Below are positions 1-12,757 of a DNA stretch of 64,000 nucleotides, in pieces. This DNA is from Misgurnus anguillicaudatus (Eukaryota; Chordata; Actinopteri; Cypriniformes; Cobitidae): contig NW_027395284.1 of NCBI RefSeq assembly GCF_027580225.2, positions 2,499,478 to 2,563,477 of the forward strand, read 5' to 3'. Under the pieces are notes generated by a model that was not told the origin of the DNA, did no database searches, and saw nothing but the letters and a program-made list of their open reading frames with translations. Every line of letters begins with the position of its first letter. Position 1 is the first letter of the stretch. The translations under genes and the position numbers were made by a program.

Positions 1-1335
1 GGTTTTGGAGATGTGCCTGATCTTCACATCAGCAGCACATAGAGAGATCAGAAACTTTAGATGCTCGGTGTTAAACCAGATTACAAGAACAAATCTGATC
101 GGTATGATAACACGCCGGCTGTCACGTCCAGAGTCAATGGAAAATGACTCCCAGTTCAATGCCCTTGTGTTTGTTTGTGATGTCAGAGAGGTTTGGACGT
201 GTCAAAGGTCACATTTTTGAAACAAAGCTAACAGTAACATATTACTCATACTTACTGTGATATATTTTAGTAATAATCATGCTCATATTTACTCTCTATT
301 TCAAGTGTAATCATACAAAATCAGCTAAATGCATGCTACAGTCATCCCTAAACTGTATTTTGTGTACTTTATTATTATCATCATCTACGCATCTTATGAA
401 ACTACAGTTTAATTCATTTGTCATACCACAGGACTACAGTATATCAAATAAAACGAGAGGATGAAACAACAGGATTTTTTATGACCTTTAAGATATATAC
501 TCCTTATATACATTCACATCAGTATGCGGTGAGCAACTATTTCATCTCATACAATATGAATAACTTAGTGGATAACTTTGATCTTTCCTGATTTCGGATA
601 AAGTTAATTGTCGATCAGTTTAAAAAACAAAAAGCAGAGAGTCAGAGACTCCTCTCTCTAACATAGAGAGATACCGCGGTAAATGTAATCCAAATAATGG
701 TGTTGTGATCAATGACCTGCAGACATCACAGTACGTGTCGTCAATGTGGATCTTATACTTTGACCTTCATCCTCTCAGGAGAACATTATTTGCTTTTAGG
801 TTGATCAAATACACTGGCACTGTCATTTCAATGTACTCAATATTCATCCACAAAAAAATGTTACATAATAAATTTAATGAGGTGCATTTGTAGATGATAA
901 AATGCTTGTGCTTCAATAGTTCGTTGTAAAATGTGGGGTGACAAATCAATCAACAATGTCTCTATTAATATGAGATTATAAATTGACATCATCATAATTA
1001 AAAAAATACATATGTACACATATTATTTTAGATTTAGAGTATTTTAGAGTATAACATATCACATGTGGACTTAACATTTTGTCACAAAGGTTTTGCTTTT
1101 GCAATTGGTTTGTAGCCTATCAGAATATTAATAGGCCAGCTGGTATGTATCCCATACCATCAGTATGTATAGGAATCTTTTATGCAGAGTGTATTTAGGG
1201 CACAAATGTGTAAAGTAAAGTAGCTCAACTGCAAACGTCTGGCATTCTGGATTACGCTTTGCTAGCAGAAGATCTTATATCACCGCTGTCCCATATCAAT
1301 GAAATTCAATCAAGCTTTCAAAACAATGCAAGGTG
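1..1335. other. No gene seen; unique-looking AT-rich DNA
   Basis: Only short open frames of up to about 70 codons, without recognisable protein similarity, splice context or codon bias. No terminal inverted repeats were spotted. Intergenic or intronic sequence. Confidence 0.5.
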
Positions 1336-1339
1336 AGAT

Positions 1340-1397
<58 letters not shown>
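1336..1397. repeat. (GA)n microsatellite
   Basis: Nearly pure GA dinucleotide run of about 60 bases with a single interruption. Confidence 0.95.
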
Positions 1398-1401
<4 letters not shown>

Positions 1402-1615
1402 TTACAGATGAAACTACTGTAGATTGAACAAGAAAGTTTCTGACAATGTTTGCGAGTAATCTGTCAGTATTCTGGTTGCTATTGTTATTTGGTTGCTACC
1501 CAGACAGTAGGCAACTTTGGGCCAAATCTGCTCCAGATCCACACTGGAGCCGCTGACTTTGGTGCGGATCCGGCCTGGAGTCGTCTGCGGTCTGGGTAGG
1601 GTCTTCTGGGCAACC

Positions 1616-2054
1616 CATCCTCACCCCATGTCGTCAATATTTGACGACACTTGACCATTCGTCAATATGTGACGGGGAGGGTATACCTTTCGCGTCATTT
1701 TTTGACGAACTGGGGACTTCAATACTATTACGTCCGTTGCATTCTCTTTCCTATTTTCTTACCATTTTCGCGTCGGTTTAGGGTTAGATTTACATAATGA
1801 CATCCCTACCCAAACCTAACTCTAACCCCAACGCCAGGTGACAACTGTTTAATTTCGCGTACACTGTTTAATTTTGCGTAATCTAACCCTAAACCGACGC
1901 GAAAATGGTAAGAAAATAGGAAAGAGAATGCAACGGACGTAATAGTATTGAAGTCCCCAGTTCGTCAAAAAATGACGCGAAAGGTATACCCTCCCCGTCA
2001 CATATTGACGAATGGTCAAGTGTCGTCAAATATTGACGACATGGGGTGAGGATG
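1616..2054. mobile_element. Fold-back (palindromic) element, 175-bp arms
   Basis: Positions 1616-1790 and 1880-2054 are inverted copies of one another with almost no mismatches, separated by a loop of about 90 bases. The outer end reads CATCCTCACCCCATGTCGTC. There is no coding capacity. Likely a non-autonomous DNA transposon; family unknown. Flanks 1398-1615 and 2055-2673 show nothing recognisable. Confidence 0.8.
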
Positions 2055-2673
2055 TGTTGTTCTGGGTGGTTTATAGGTTACTGCTTCCTGATGGAAGTCA
2101 AAACAGCCCACAAACAGCAGGTCTGGTTGCATATTTCCTCAAGTTGCCCTGCTGAAAAAAACTATAGAAACCATCACAGATATTCTAATGGTTTCCATTA
2201 AAATACCATTAGGAACCATTCGCTTTTACCATTTAAACACTACAAAATTCCTCTTTGTAGTGTGTTTTGGGGCATATTGCAGGACAAGATACATGTTTTT
2301 AAACTCAAGTTTAGATGTTTGCCCAAAGCTAGCCTACAATCCATAACTTTTGCCTCTCAATCACCATCTCTGTTTGAACTAAAAAAAACTGCAGTGATTT
2401 GAAGAGAAATTGGAATTATTAGATTTTTTTGTACGTTTATTTTCGGAGTTTATAGTCTCTGCTACTCTGTGCAGATTAATCTGATGTTTATTATAACCGC
2501 ATCAAAGTGGATCTGTCATTTACCGAGCCTTTTAGGTGATATTGGAGTAAAAAAATCTAAAGTTTAGTTTTATGTGCTAATACAAAACCTTGATGTGCAG
2601 AATTTTTTAGTTTAGTTTTTTAGAAAGTTTAGTTTCGCGTGTGCACGCGATAGTTTCACGTGCGCATACGAAA

Positions 2674-3444
2674 GGCCCTGTCCCAAATGGCGCACTTTAT
2701 GTGGACTTTCGGTCGCGTGGCCTTAAATTGCGCATGCTCGCTTAGTCTACGAGTCCGTAGGGTGTCCCATCTGTCATTTTTACGCTTTGAAGTGTGCTCA
2801 TCAGCGCCTCCTTTGCCCCCTTGATGCGGTCTTCAGCGAAACCGGCATTGCAGCAGTCTTTGCGCACTTTAGCAACCGAGAAGTGCTTGCAAAAGAGCAA
2901 TCAGACCAATCAGATGACGGAAGGAAGGAGTTCACACCTACGGGCAACTTCTCTACCTATTTCTGGCGTGACGCTCAAGTCTGTCCCAAAATACGACTCT
3001 GGTGCACCCACGTGGACTCGCATCAAGGGTCCCTAAAGTCTGCACTAGATGATGTCATCAAAGTGTGGACTCTGAGGAGGACCACAAGTCAGGTGTGTGC
3101 CATTTGGGACAGGGCCATTACCTATTTCCGGGTGACGCTCGAGTCTATCCCAAAATACGACTCTGGTGCACCCACGTGGACTCGCATCAAGGGTCCCTAA
3201 AGTCTGCACTAGATGATGTCATCAAAGTGTGGACTCTGAGGAGGACCACAAGTCAGGTGTGTGCCATTTGGGACAGGGCCATTACCTATTTCCGGGTGAC
3301 GCTCGAGTCTATCCCAAAATACGACTCTGGTGCACCCACGTGGACTCGCATCAAGGGTCCCTAAAGTCTGCACTAAATGATGTCATCAAAGTGTGGACTC
3401 TGAGGAGGACCACAAGTCCGGAGTGTGCCATTTGGGACAGGGCC
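2674..3444. mobile_element. Non-autonomous DNA element with internal 164-bp tandem repeat
   Basis: The ends are inverted repeats: GGCCCTGTCCCAAATGGC at 2674 and its reverse complement ending at 3444. Inside, three tandem units start near 2956, 3121 and 3285 (period 164-165). Each unit ends with another copy of the terminal sequence (GCCATTTGGGACAGGGCC), so the array looks as if it grew by repeated copying of one element end. The open frames here merely reflect the tandem repeat. Confidence 0.75.
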
Positions 3445-3900
3445 AAACTAAACTTTATTTAATTTTTGCTCCATGTCCCCTTAGGGGCTCCAACATCATT
3501 TACACATAAACATGACAAAAGTATCAGAAAAATGTACATTTTTCAACATAAACCACGTTGCTTATATTCTACCTGTTTAAAATTCCTCTCTGCTCCTGCT
3601 GATATTAACTCTTGTTTTAGCACAAGCTCGGTCGCGTTCCCTTTATGAATCGACACTCCAGTTTCAGCTTTCATTATTTTAACAACAGACGTAATAAAAT
3701 GACATGTTTACATGATATTCCCCAGATGATCTTTACTTAAAACAGATTAAACCTTACGTTTTGTAGTTTTAAATCACAGATATAAACAAGAAGAATAGTG
3801 ATGCATGACAACACTCATAAAAATGACAGAGAGATCTATGATGTGAACGCCTGCTACCCACAGAGTGTCTCCAAAATAATTCACATAAACACTTCAGGCA

Positions 3901-3902
<2 letters not shown>

Positions 3903-3974
<72 letters not shown>
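3903..3974. repeat. (CA)n microsatellite
   Basis: Pure CA run of about 72 bases. The adjoining 3445-3902 contains nothing recognisable. Confidence 0.97.
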
Positions 3975-3980
<6 letters not shown>

Positions 3981-6900
3981 GTGACCTGAAACACATGCTG
4001 TTCTGGTCTTTGACGTCTATGCCAAGACAGACTTATAAATAAAAAACATCAATATACATGTGAAGTGTGCTTTATTATATTCCTAACAATATATGGTGAA
4101 GTTCAGCTGGTTTCAAATCAAACTGATATCTGGTGGAATGAGCTTGAAGAATAACGGATATGCTGTAAGACATTATATTATTAACAGGAAGCTGCTGTTT
4201 GTTGGCTGTTGTCCGACCCACACCAAAAAAAAAACACTTACAGCATCACAATGAACTTGATGAATACAAATAAACCACTGCAGAACTGCTGTCTGTAAGG
4301 GTTCATTCAGTACAATGTGTGTTGTTTGGTTTACAGGATTTGCTTGCACAAGTGTAAATATGACAAAACACTCGGACAGTGTGTGAAATAGTATTACAAT
4401 AAAGTGCCCATAGTTACCAAACGATTCATTAATAGTGTTCAAATAGACATAACTTACCGCTACGTGTTGTTTCAGGTTGGAATTTTTGTACGCTGAGATG
4501 TTACGTATTGGTGGACACAGCACAGCATGCATTGCATTATGAAACAATTTTTTTGACCTCTTGGATTGAAACATAGAGCAAATTTGAGGCAACGCGTGAC
4601 CTGCCTCCGAAAGCTCGCACAATGCACACGCCTTCCTCTGCTCCTTTCATCTACACCCTCTAAAGGTGAAGCGTAGCCACCTCTCGCAACGCACACAGCC
4701 TCTCCAACGTCTCGTGAGACTTTCAAACAAGCCATATAACTTTTTTAAAATATATATATTCGTTAATTATTACCATTTGACAGTAGCATAGTAAAGGCCC
4801 CGAATATAGCAAAGTAAAATTATTAAAGATCAATGCGCCAGCATAATAATGTAACGCAACTCCCCTCCACGTCACTAGAGCGCGCCTGTTTTCCTGACAC
4901 ATTTGTCGCCCTAGGCAACCGCCTACTTCGCCTATAGCAATGGCCGGCCCTGGGTATTGATCGTCCCTGCTAAAATATATACTGTATCCTCAAAACAAGA
5001 TTCCTTTACTTATTAGACAATAATATCAAAGTTGAAGTTTTATAGTTTTGGAGTCCATGTCTGTTAGAAGCGAGCTCATGGTAGTTTAATATAAAAGTTG
5101 ATTAAAGAAAATAATTATTTTAAGCAAGATTAGCAAAAAATGGATGGTCTTGCCACTGCTGGCACTAAACACTAGCTTTGGTGATATATAGACAACAATC
5201 ACATCTTTAAATTTAATAACAATAAACATTAAGTTTGATTTTGAATGCATTTTAGAAATGCTTAACAAATGTGTACCTTTTGTGATGTTATGTCAAGCAA
5301 TGTTTTAATCATTAGTCTTAAATTATTTTAGTTTGCGGACACCTGAGGTTTCAAGTTTGATCATAAAGATAAGAAACTCAATGTATGTGTCTGTCAAATA
5401 CAAGAAATATAAGTGTAAGTGCAAAATCGCATTTTAACTTTAGGAATAACTTGTGTAAAAATAGATCGATATGGAGCACTGCAGCATTAGTTTGATTGTT
5501 AGATGTTGTGTGAACGATCAAATTCAGTTAAGTTTAACAGCTTTATTTTTTATATTAATTTATTTTTCAATTTAAATAAAACTACCTCAGTGATCGTCAC
5601 TATTGCACATTTTGGCACAAAATGCTGAAAGACTTTGACTGTTGCCATCATAAGACTGATTTTATGTGACATTTTGCACATAATTATTTTTCTTTATTTA
5701 AAAAAAATTATATTTTTGTTAGTTTGTTGTTGTAAATGTTCCAATTGGGACAGAGATTGTTAAATTAAATGTTCATGTTATATATTTTGGTTGCATTTGT
5801 AAGTAAAAATGTAACTGCTTAACTAGGCACGTAATATAAAAATACTGATAAATGAATGGGATCGTATTGCAATCACATCAAAGAAGGGGTTTGGTGATCG
5901 CCAAAAATCATATCACTGGCGGAGAAAATCGATTTTGTATCGAATCGCAATGAACTGTCCGATTTACACCCCTACTTAAAAATCTACTACATTTTAAGTC
6001 AGATCTGTTGGTTTCTTATTTTCAGTCTTTTTTTCAATGCATTTCTACTCATTAAAAGTCAGAGCTCTCAGGTCACTCTGTCCCTGTATGAATCTCGGTC
6101 GCTGTGATCTTATTCTGAAGGAAAACAATCAATAGGAAATGGTTGAGTGCCAAACACGTTTGACTGAAGTCCTAGACACTAGAACCATGATTTTGAAAAC
6201 ATGTCCTCCTCTATAATGATGTCTAACAGTCACAGAATAACAAGAATAATGACATCACATAACCATGAATAAAACGCAATAATAAGTCCTGATAAATTTA
6301 CTAACTCATGCAAAGTTGGACCCAAACAATAAGTTTGTCATTAGTTACACTTACAGTAGTCTCATTAAAAACTAACCATCTTGGGATTACATTTATGCAT
6401 CTGGCAGACCCTTTTTCATGCAAAGCAATTTACAGTGCATTCATGCAACACACTTCAATCAGTCTGAATGTTAAATGGGAAACAAAGCCAAAACCTTTGC
6501 ATTGTCAATAAGACACCCTGCAAGCAATTTTGAATTTTAAACGCTTTATAATCAATGTTGACTTTGCTAAAAAGTGAAAGTTGGATCTACTTAAAACATT
6601 AATTCAATTCAATTCATATAGCGCTTTTCACAATTGTTTAATTGTTTCAAAGCAGCTTTATATAAATAGATGCAGGAAAAAACACAGAAAAATCTTAAAA
6701 ACATAAACAGCAGAATACAGCGGTTAAGATTAAGATTACCTCATTTGGTAACAGTAACACTTAAAAATTCAAGTTTAATCAACTTAAATTTTCTCACTTC
6801 TACATGAAAAAAATTAAGCATTTAAAAACTACTTCATTACTTCAATTGGTAACAATGTTTAACTTAAAATGAGAAAATGTAAGTTGAAAAAAAATAATTT

Positions 6901-7660
6901 TTAGGGGTAACCAATTAAAGATTACCTCCTTTCACTTTTTACAGTGCATGATAAAATCTCACATGTTATTTTGGACCAATTTTAAGTTTATTTTGACCTG
7001 GCATGGGTTACTCATATTTGGACTATATTGATCTATAGTTAACCTAGATGCTGAAATGATGAATATTGCTTGCTGGGTGATTTACCAAAAGTGAGCTACA
7101 GGAACACTAAAGCAGAAGTTTACTGTACATGTTTCTAAACTCCTCTTTTTAACAAATAGTGACCAGGTCAAGATATAAATGTAAGACTTAATGTAATTAA
7201 ACTCTTTCATGCTGCCATACTATTGCTCAAAATGAAGGTATGCAGTAATATAAACTGATATAAATTCAGGTTTATTTTTCTGTTGTATTTTACACAGAAG
7301 TCACATGCGATTGTGTTTGTAAATACTATTTGGAGTTTGGTCTCTATGATCACTGTATGTTCCAGAATGTAACATATAGAGCAAAAGTCTTGTTTTAGCC
7401 AAGTTTTATTATTATTTTATAAAGATACAAACAGAAAACACAGATAATGTCTACAAAAAACCCAACACAGTCTCTCAGGAATTCATATGGATTTTACGAG
7501 ATGGTCAATTTATTTAAATTCGTACAATCTCATTTGTATGTTTCAGTATGATTTATCTTCGCCCCTGTGACATTGGTGTCAGGGGTGGGGCTTTATGGTT
7601 GCTTTTTTTCTAGTATTTGTATGTTTTTGTACAATTCACATCAAATGAATTTATATGAAT
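3975..7660. other. Intergenic stretch with repeat fragments
   Basis: No gene. Recognisable pieces: an element end with the hAT-like terminus GGCCGGCCCTG ending near 4952; a short fragment near 5840-5995; the 3' tail of a tRNA-derived SINE at 6384-6444, minus orientation (TTATGCATCTGGCAGACC followed by AAAGCAATTTACAG); and a low-copy-looking piece rich in TTCAATTCAATTCA at 6603-6680. The rest is AT-rich with no signal. Confidence 0.5.
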
Positions 7661-8333
7661 TGCACAAGTAGATTACATACAAACTCAATGCAAAGACGTG
7701 ATCAGACGCGTCCTCGCATGGGGCGATGCGAATGACGCGATATGGTTGTCGCGTTTGCAGCGAAAACACGCGCTATTTGCTTCAAACACATCTTCGCCCA
7801 AGTTGAAAATATTTAACTCGAGCGAAAAATTAGCATGACACAAAGTTAAATCCCGAGAGTAATCTAGAGCGAATAACGCGATGCCCCGCATTTGGTATGT
7901 GTACGTAGCATTACTCACGGGATTTAATTTCGTGTCATGCAAATTTTTCGAGTTGAATACTTTTAACTTGGGCGAAAATGCACTGTAAAAATACTTTGCT
8001 GCCTTAAATTTTTTTGTTGAATCAACTCGGATTTACAAGTCATTTCAACTTACTATTATTTATCTTGACTAGAGATGAGTTGTTATATCTACAGGTAAGT
8101 TGTTATAACTTATAAATTTAAGTTGACTTTTCTCAACTATATTTTATAAGTTGTGACAACTAATTTCTGTTGACATGACTTGTAAATCTGAGTTGATTCA
8201 ACAAAAAATTTTGAGGCAGCAAAGTTTTTTATAGTGTGCGTTTAAGGCAAATAACGCATGTTTTCGCGCAAGAATGCGTCTGATCGCGTCTTTGCATTGA
8301 CTTTGTACGTAATCTACTCGTGCAAATTGTTGA
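7661..8333. mobile_element. Palindromic element interrupted by a second MITE
   Basis: The outer ends 7661-7700 and 8294-8333 are inverted copies (TGCACAAGTAGATTACATAC against its imperfect complement TACGTAATCTACTCGTGCA), both followed inward by CAATGCAAAGACG. The interior is unusually CpG-rich (repeated GCGA, CGCG) for this region. A second element, 7981-8235, is inserted inside it. Confidence 0.7.
7981..8235. mobile_element. Nested fold-back MITE (CACTGTAAAAA ends)
   Basis: Inverted ends: CACTGTAAAAATACTTTGCT at 7981 and a diverged complement ending ATAGTG at 8235. The arms (TTGAATCAACTCGGATTTAC against GTAAATCTGAGTTGATTCAA) pair over most of the element length. Confidence 0.75.
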
Positions 8334-8379
8334 ACTCGCGTCTGGTGTGAACCCACAGTTCAATAGTCCACATTCAGAT

Positions 8380-8700
8380 CTTAATGATTAATGGTAAACA
8401 AACTTGGCTTGCTGTCCTCGAAGGGAGCTCTGCAGCTGAGCTCTAAACCTTCAGAGAGAGCGAACCTGAGGCTTGAGCCCCAAGTTCAACCCCCCTTGCA
8501 ACAGAAATGCACAGAGGAAGAAAGAGAGCAGTGAAGGAGGAGATGGGGAGGAGGAGGGATGCCGGAAAAACTGCAGCTGGACCCGGAGGCTGGAAGGCTG
8601 CCTTATGTACGTCCATAATGATGATTGACAGACCTGAATGTTTAGGCTCCTCTCGATCCTACGTTTAGAACTACAAAAAGTGTTTTAAACAATACTGTAT
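8380..8700. promoter_or_regulatory. Candidate non-coding regulatory block with PBX/PREP decamer
   Basis: This stretch is not repeat-like and is more GC-balanced than its flanks. It contains TGATTGACAG at 8622-8631, an exact match to the well-known PBX-PREP/MEIS composite site, preceded by a purine-rich block. Regulatory function is inferred from composition and this motif only. Confidence 0.25.
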
Positions 8701-9228
8701 CTCAAGTGACCCTCACGTATTTGAACTTCCTCTTACAGCAAAATGTTTGGCATTCAATCAAAGTTTTTGTAATTTTACACACGTTCTTTTGTCTTATGCA
8801 CCTGCCTCTTAACATTCCCAGACCCACGCTCCGTTTTCCATCGGCAGGATTTATGATCAGGATGAAAGCTGAATGAAGACGCTGGGACTCACAGTGCTGC
8901 AAGACGCCACACTAACACCAATCCATCATTGAGTCTGTGATTCTCATACACACCCTAATATTAAAAAAATCAGTTTAGGAGAGATGACCCTTCACAAATC
9001 AAACACACAGGGCTCCATTCTACTGTATAATCTATTGAGCTCTTGTGTGGGACTCACACGAAAATGTGTAAGTAGTATTTTTATAAAATTCTATCAACAA
9101 TGTTTTATGACAAATAAAATCCACTAATATGACAACATTAGTATGGTCAGCTGTTGGTTTGTACCTTGTTAACATGTTTTACACTGCAACTTTAAAATGC
9201 ATTACACTGTGTAGTATGTAAGCTTATA

Positions 9229-9407
9229 GGGGCGGTTTCCCAGACTAGTTCTAGACCAAAACAAAAATGTAAGAGTTTTTTTTGCCTCATAATTCACATA
9301 AGTAATGTTTCTCGTATAAGGCATGTTTGTTAAAATTAGTTATATTTCCTTATTTAACTAAGGCCTAGTCCTGGCTTAAGATAATTCCTGTCCGGGAAAC
9401 CGTCCCA
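9229..9407. mobile_element. MITE with GGGGCGGTTTCCC ends
   Basis: Inverted ends GGGGCGGTTTCCCAGAC and GTCCGGGAAACCGTCCCA delimit about 180 bases, with the inner motif AAGGCCTAGTCCTGGCTTAA. This family is abundant in cyprinid DNA as far as I recall. The flanks, 8701-9228 and 9408-9600, show no gene. Confidence 0.75.
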
Positions 9408-9599
9408 TAATGTTTATGCATGTTTATAATGTACACTGACCGTGCACTCAAAAAATGGGTTTTGTAGCACTGTTCATTATACACAAATATATTTAGTTAC
9501 ATTAAAACATACACATTTATTTTTAAGACAAAATACAAGTGTAATGTGTTATGCTAAATCAATTTGTTATTCACTCTAGTTTACCTAACTACCTATCTT

Positions 9600-9711
9600 T
9601 AAACTAAAGTAATTGGTTTACTTTTGCGATTCAAACTACCGGATGTGACGTCATTTAACGACTTCCACGAAGACGGCGCGGAGCTCTGGCGCGCAGGTGA
9701 TGGTGTTTCCG
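9600..9711 (+). promoter_or_regulatory. ETS/CRE promoter and first exon of the SAMD3-like pseudogene
   Basis: A GC-rich island in AT-rich surroundings. CCGGATGTGACGTCA at 9639-9653 joins an ETS-type core to a cAMP-response element (TGACGTCA). The downstream GC-rich stretch ends in a strong splice donor, TTTCCG then GTAAGT, with the exon end at 9711. The layout is that of a TATA-less housekeeping-type promoter with a short non-coding first exon. Confidence 0.5.
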
Positions 9712-10320
9712 GTAAGTGAACTAAATACGTTTTTTCTTCAATCTATCTTAAAACATTGTTGAGGCAACTTTATTTTATGTTGAAGTCGATGGTGTTTGTG
9801 TTCGATGGTGATGATTTCACGTCATTTGTGCAGCGGTGAGGTAAAGTGTGTTATTTGTGCGTTTCAAATGTAATGGAGTGCTTCACGCGATCTGTCGTGT
9901 GACGTGTTTAAACCGTATTAAACGTGATGTACTTGTGTTTAAACGGTATTAAACGTGTTGTTCATTTTCGGGTCATTTTTAGTGTTTTATGATAGCAGCA
10001 GTGTTGTAAACTGTGTGATTTGTGCGTTTCAAAATGAATGAATTGCTTCACGTGTTCGTGGTGAGTTGAACTTCGATTTTCTGTCGTGTTCCGGTGGTAA
10101 CGTTAGCCATTGAACTTGTTTTACTGGTGATAATACTAGTTTTTGAAACGTATTTTCCTGTGTTTAGTCAGAGCATTTTCTCAAGGGGTTCTTAAAGTTT
10201 ATTTTTTGTTGTTACTTTGAATGAATATTTACTTAAAGTTATGTTGAAATGTAAAATTTGTGATCTAAGTTAAATTACTAAAACATTAAAGACTGCTGCA
10301 CGTGCGTTGTGGGGTTATCA

Positions 10321-10533
10321 TACACTCTCAGAAATAAAGGTACAAAAGTTGTCACTGGGACAGTACCCTTTCAAAAAGGTACACCTTTGTACCCAAAGAG
10401 GGCATATTAGTACTTTGAACTGGCAAAATGTACCTTTAAAGGTACATATTTGTACCTAAATGGTACATATTAGGACCTTTTTTAAAGGGTACTGCCCCAG
10501 TGACAGCTTCGTACCTTTATTTTTGACAGTGTA
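10321..10533. mobile_element. MITE, TACACTCTCAGAAATAAAGG family, full copy
   Basis: The ends TACACTCTCAGAAATAAAGG and its near complement ending TGACAGTGTA enclose repeated GGTAC motifs. Further copies are at 29945, 32126 (partial), 34541 and 35046. It lies in an intron of the pseudogene. Confidence 0.8.
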
Positions 10534-12302
10534 GATATCATTTTACATATTCAAATTGATATATTCAAGACATGTTATGCTCTACTTGTTCATTTAAGTA
10601 GGAATTATGCTACATATGTAATATTGCATGACGACAAAGGCCCACTTTCACTTGTAATTTGTGTGCAAGGCATGCAGTGCAGTGTCATCAGAAAAAGAAT
10701 ACTTTGCTCACATAAACAGTCACTTAAAGAAAAGTAAAACGGTATTTTGCATGTTATCAGGTTGTGATTTCCAATCAAATGTCAATGGGACTTTTATATC
10801 ACACAAAAACAGAAAACACAACCAGCATTCACTGAGTGATTTTAAGCCTGGTGTAGTTTCCATTGCTGAAGTATTACAGGAGGCCAAAAGTTTTTATGGT
10901 GATGAGGCAAGTGATGCTTTTGTTCATGACTGAAGCCAGATGTGTTTTATTAAAACAGATTATTTAAACTAGAGCATATCACACTTTTTTAGGTAAACTG
11001 CATTGTATGTTAAAGTCTGTCAGTGCCTATTTTAGTTAGCTGATGATTGATTATCCATTGCTACATTGTTATATGGTTGGTGCTTTGTTTGGTGACTTTG
11101 AAAAGACAAGTCCACGCATATGTTGTAAAATATGCTTTTATTTTGTTAAATGGACAATTCATAAGTTAATGTTTTTTAATCATACTTACAATTGATTTAA
11201 AAAAAATAATTAACTAAATTTTATTTGTTTTCCACAGTCATACCACAAAGACTTCTCCAGTCTGGCTAAAAGTTACAAAAGGTGATCCTTCAGTATGCCA
11301 TTTCTACTTCAGTGAGTGACCTGTCAAAGGAAATAGAAAAACAATGTAATCTACAAGAACTTTTAAGGCTGCAGTTCATGGATTCTGACTTGGGCAATTA
11401 GTTTTTAAATCTCATGTACACATCTGAAATTCAAGACAAAAGTACACTAAAGGTGGTATTTCTGACAACACCAAGTGATTGTGACAACTCGCCCCCACCA
11501 CAACTGAACAGTTTTCAAAGGAGTACCTGCTCATCACCAGCTCTTTCACTTTCATCCTGTGACACAGTAGTTTTGTCAACCCCATCTACTTCATTAAGCT
11601 CTGACTGTGTTGCAAAAGCGTGTTTTGCCAAATATATAACAAAACTGAGAAAAATTGGCTGTACTGAAGTGAAATTAAATTTACTCAAGCCCAAACCAGC
11701 TGAAATTTCCAGTGCTGCTTATCATATAAAAAAAACATGCAACGCTTTGGTTAACTACTGCCCTTACCATCCACAAACGGAGACATCCAAAACACTGGAA
11801 GTAGTCAGTGTAATACTTCTGTCTGAAATTAAAAAGAACAATGAGAAAACATTATGAATGCTGATGGACAAGACCTTTTCTATCAGGAGACATGAGGTTG
11901 TCAAGGAATCGCCTTCAATAGCAGATTTCAAAACTAGATGGCCTGCTCTTTTCAGAAGGGAAGAGGTGAGTGAAAAGTTTTTGAGTCATTTATGTTTAAC
12001 TTTATTGGCTTTGTGGTAACAATAATTTATTGTGTTTTGTAGATTTGTGCAGAGTTTAAAAGAATCGCAACAGCCCCATTGGTGTCTACATACTTGGCGA
12101 AGATGGATCAATATTCTGCAAAGCTTATAAGGATCTATGCAAAACGAGGAGTCATCAATTGACCGAGAATTAAAAACCACAACACGGGTATGAAGAACTG
12201 CACTCATTAAAACCTTATAATAAAACTTCTTTTTGCACTGGTGAAATTGGAATTAGAAAGTTTCTGGAACTTGTAAAAAAGAAACAAAGGTACAGTTTAA
12301 GG

Positions 12303-12485
12303 CAGGGGTGGGCATCGAGGGCCACAGTCCTGCAGAGTTTAGCTTCAACCTTAATCAAACACACCTGAATGTAATTTCCAAACAGTTCTGAAGACTTCAA
12401 TTAGATTTTTCAGCTGTGTTTGATTAGGGTTGGAGCGAAACTCTGCAGGGCTGTGGCCCTCGGGACCAGGAATTGCCCACCCCTG
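12303..12485. mobile_element. MITE with CAGGGGTGGGC ends
   Basis: Inverted ends CAGGGGTGGGC and GCCCACCCCTG, with an inner pair CTGCAGAGTTTAGCT and complement. The hAT-like short ends and the size of about 183 bases fit a non-autonomous hAT derivative. Confidence 0.75.
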
Positions 12486-12757
12486 GTTTAAGGTGTCCCT
12501 TTTTGTTGTTGTTTTCCACTTACATGCTGTATTTTGCATAATAATCTAAAAATAAAGGTAAATGTTTACCTGATATTGTGAATGCTACAATTAATACAAT
12601 TTTGATATTTACATATTTAGACTGACAACATTGATCAGGCTCCGATCTTTCTTTGTCTACCTGAATGAAGACCTGACCAGTCTAATTAAAGAGTATTTGG
12701 TAAGTATATGTGCATACATATACTTTGCTGTATTATCAAGGAATTGAAATGTTGTGG

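Noticed and set aside
2787..3462. Several overlapping plus-strand frames with repeated peptides
   Set aside because: They are produced by the 164-bp tandem units inside a transposon; frame and composition are not gene-like.
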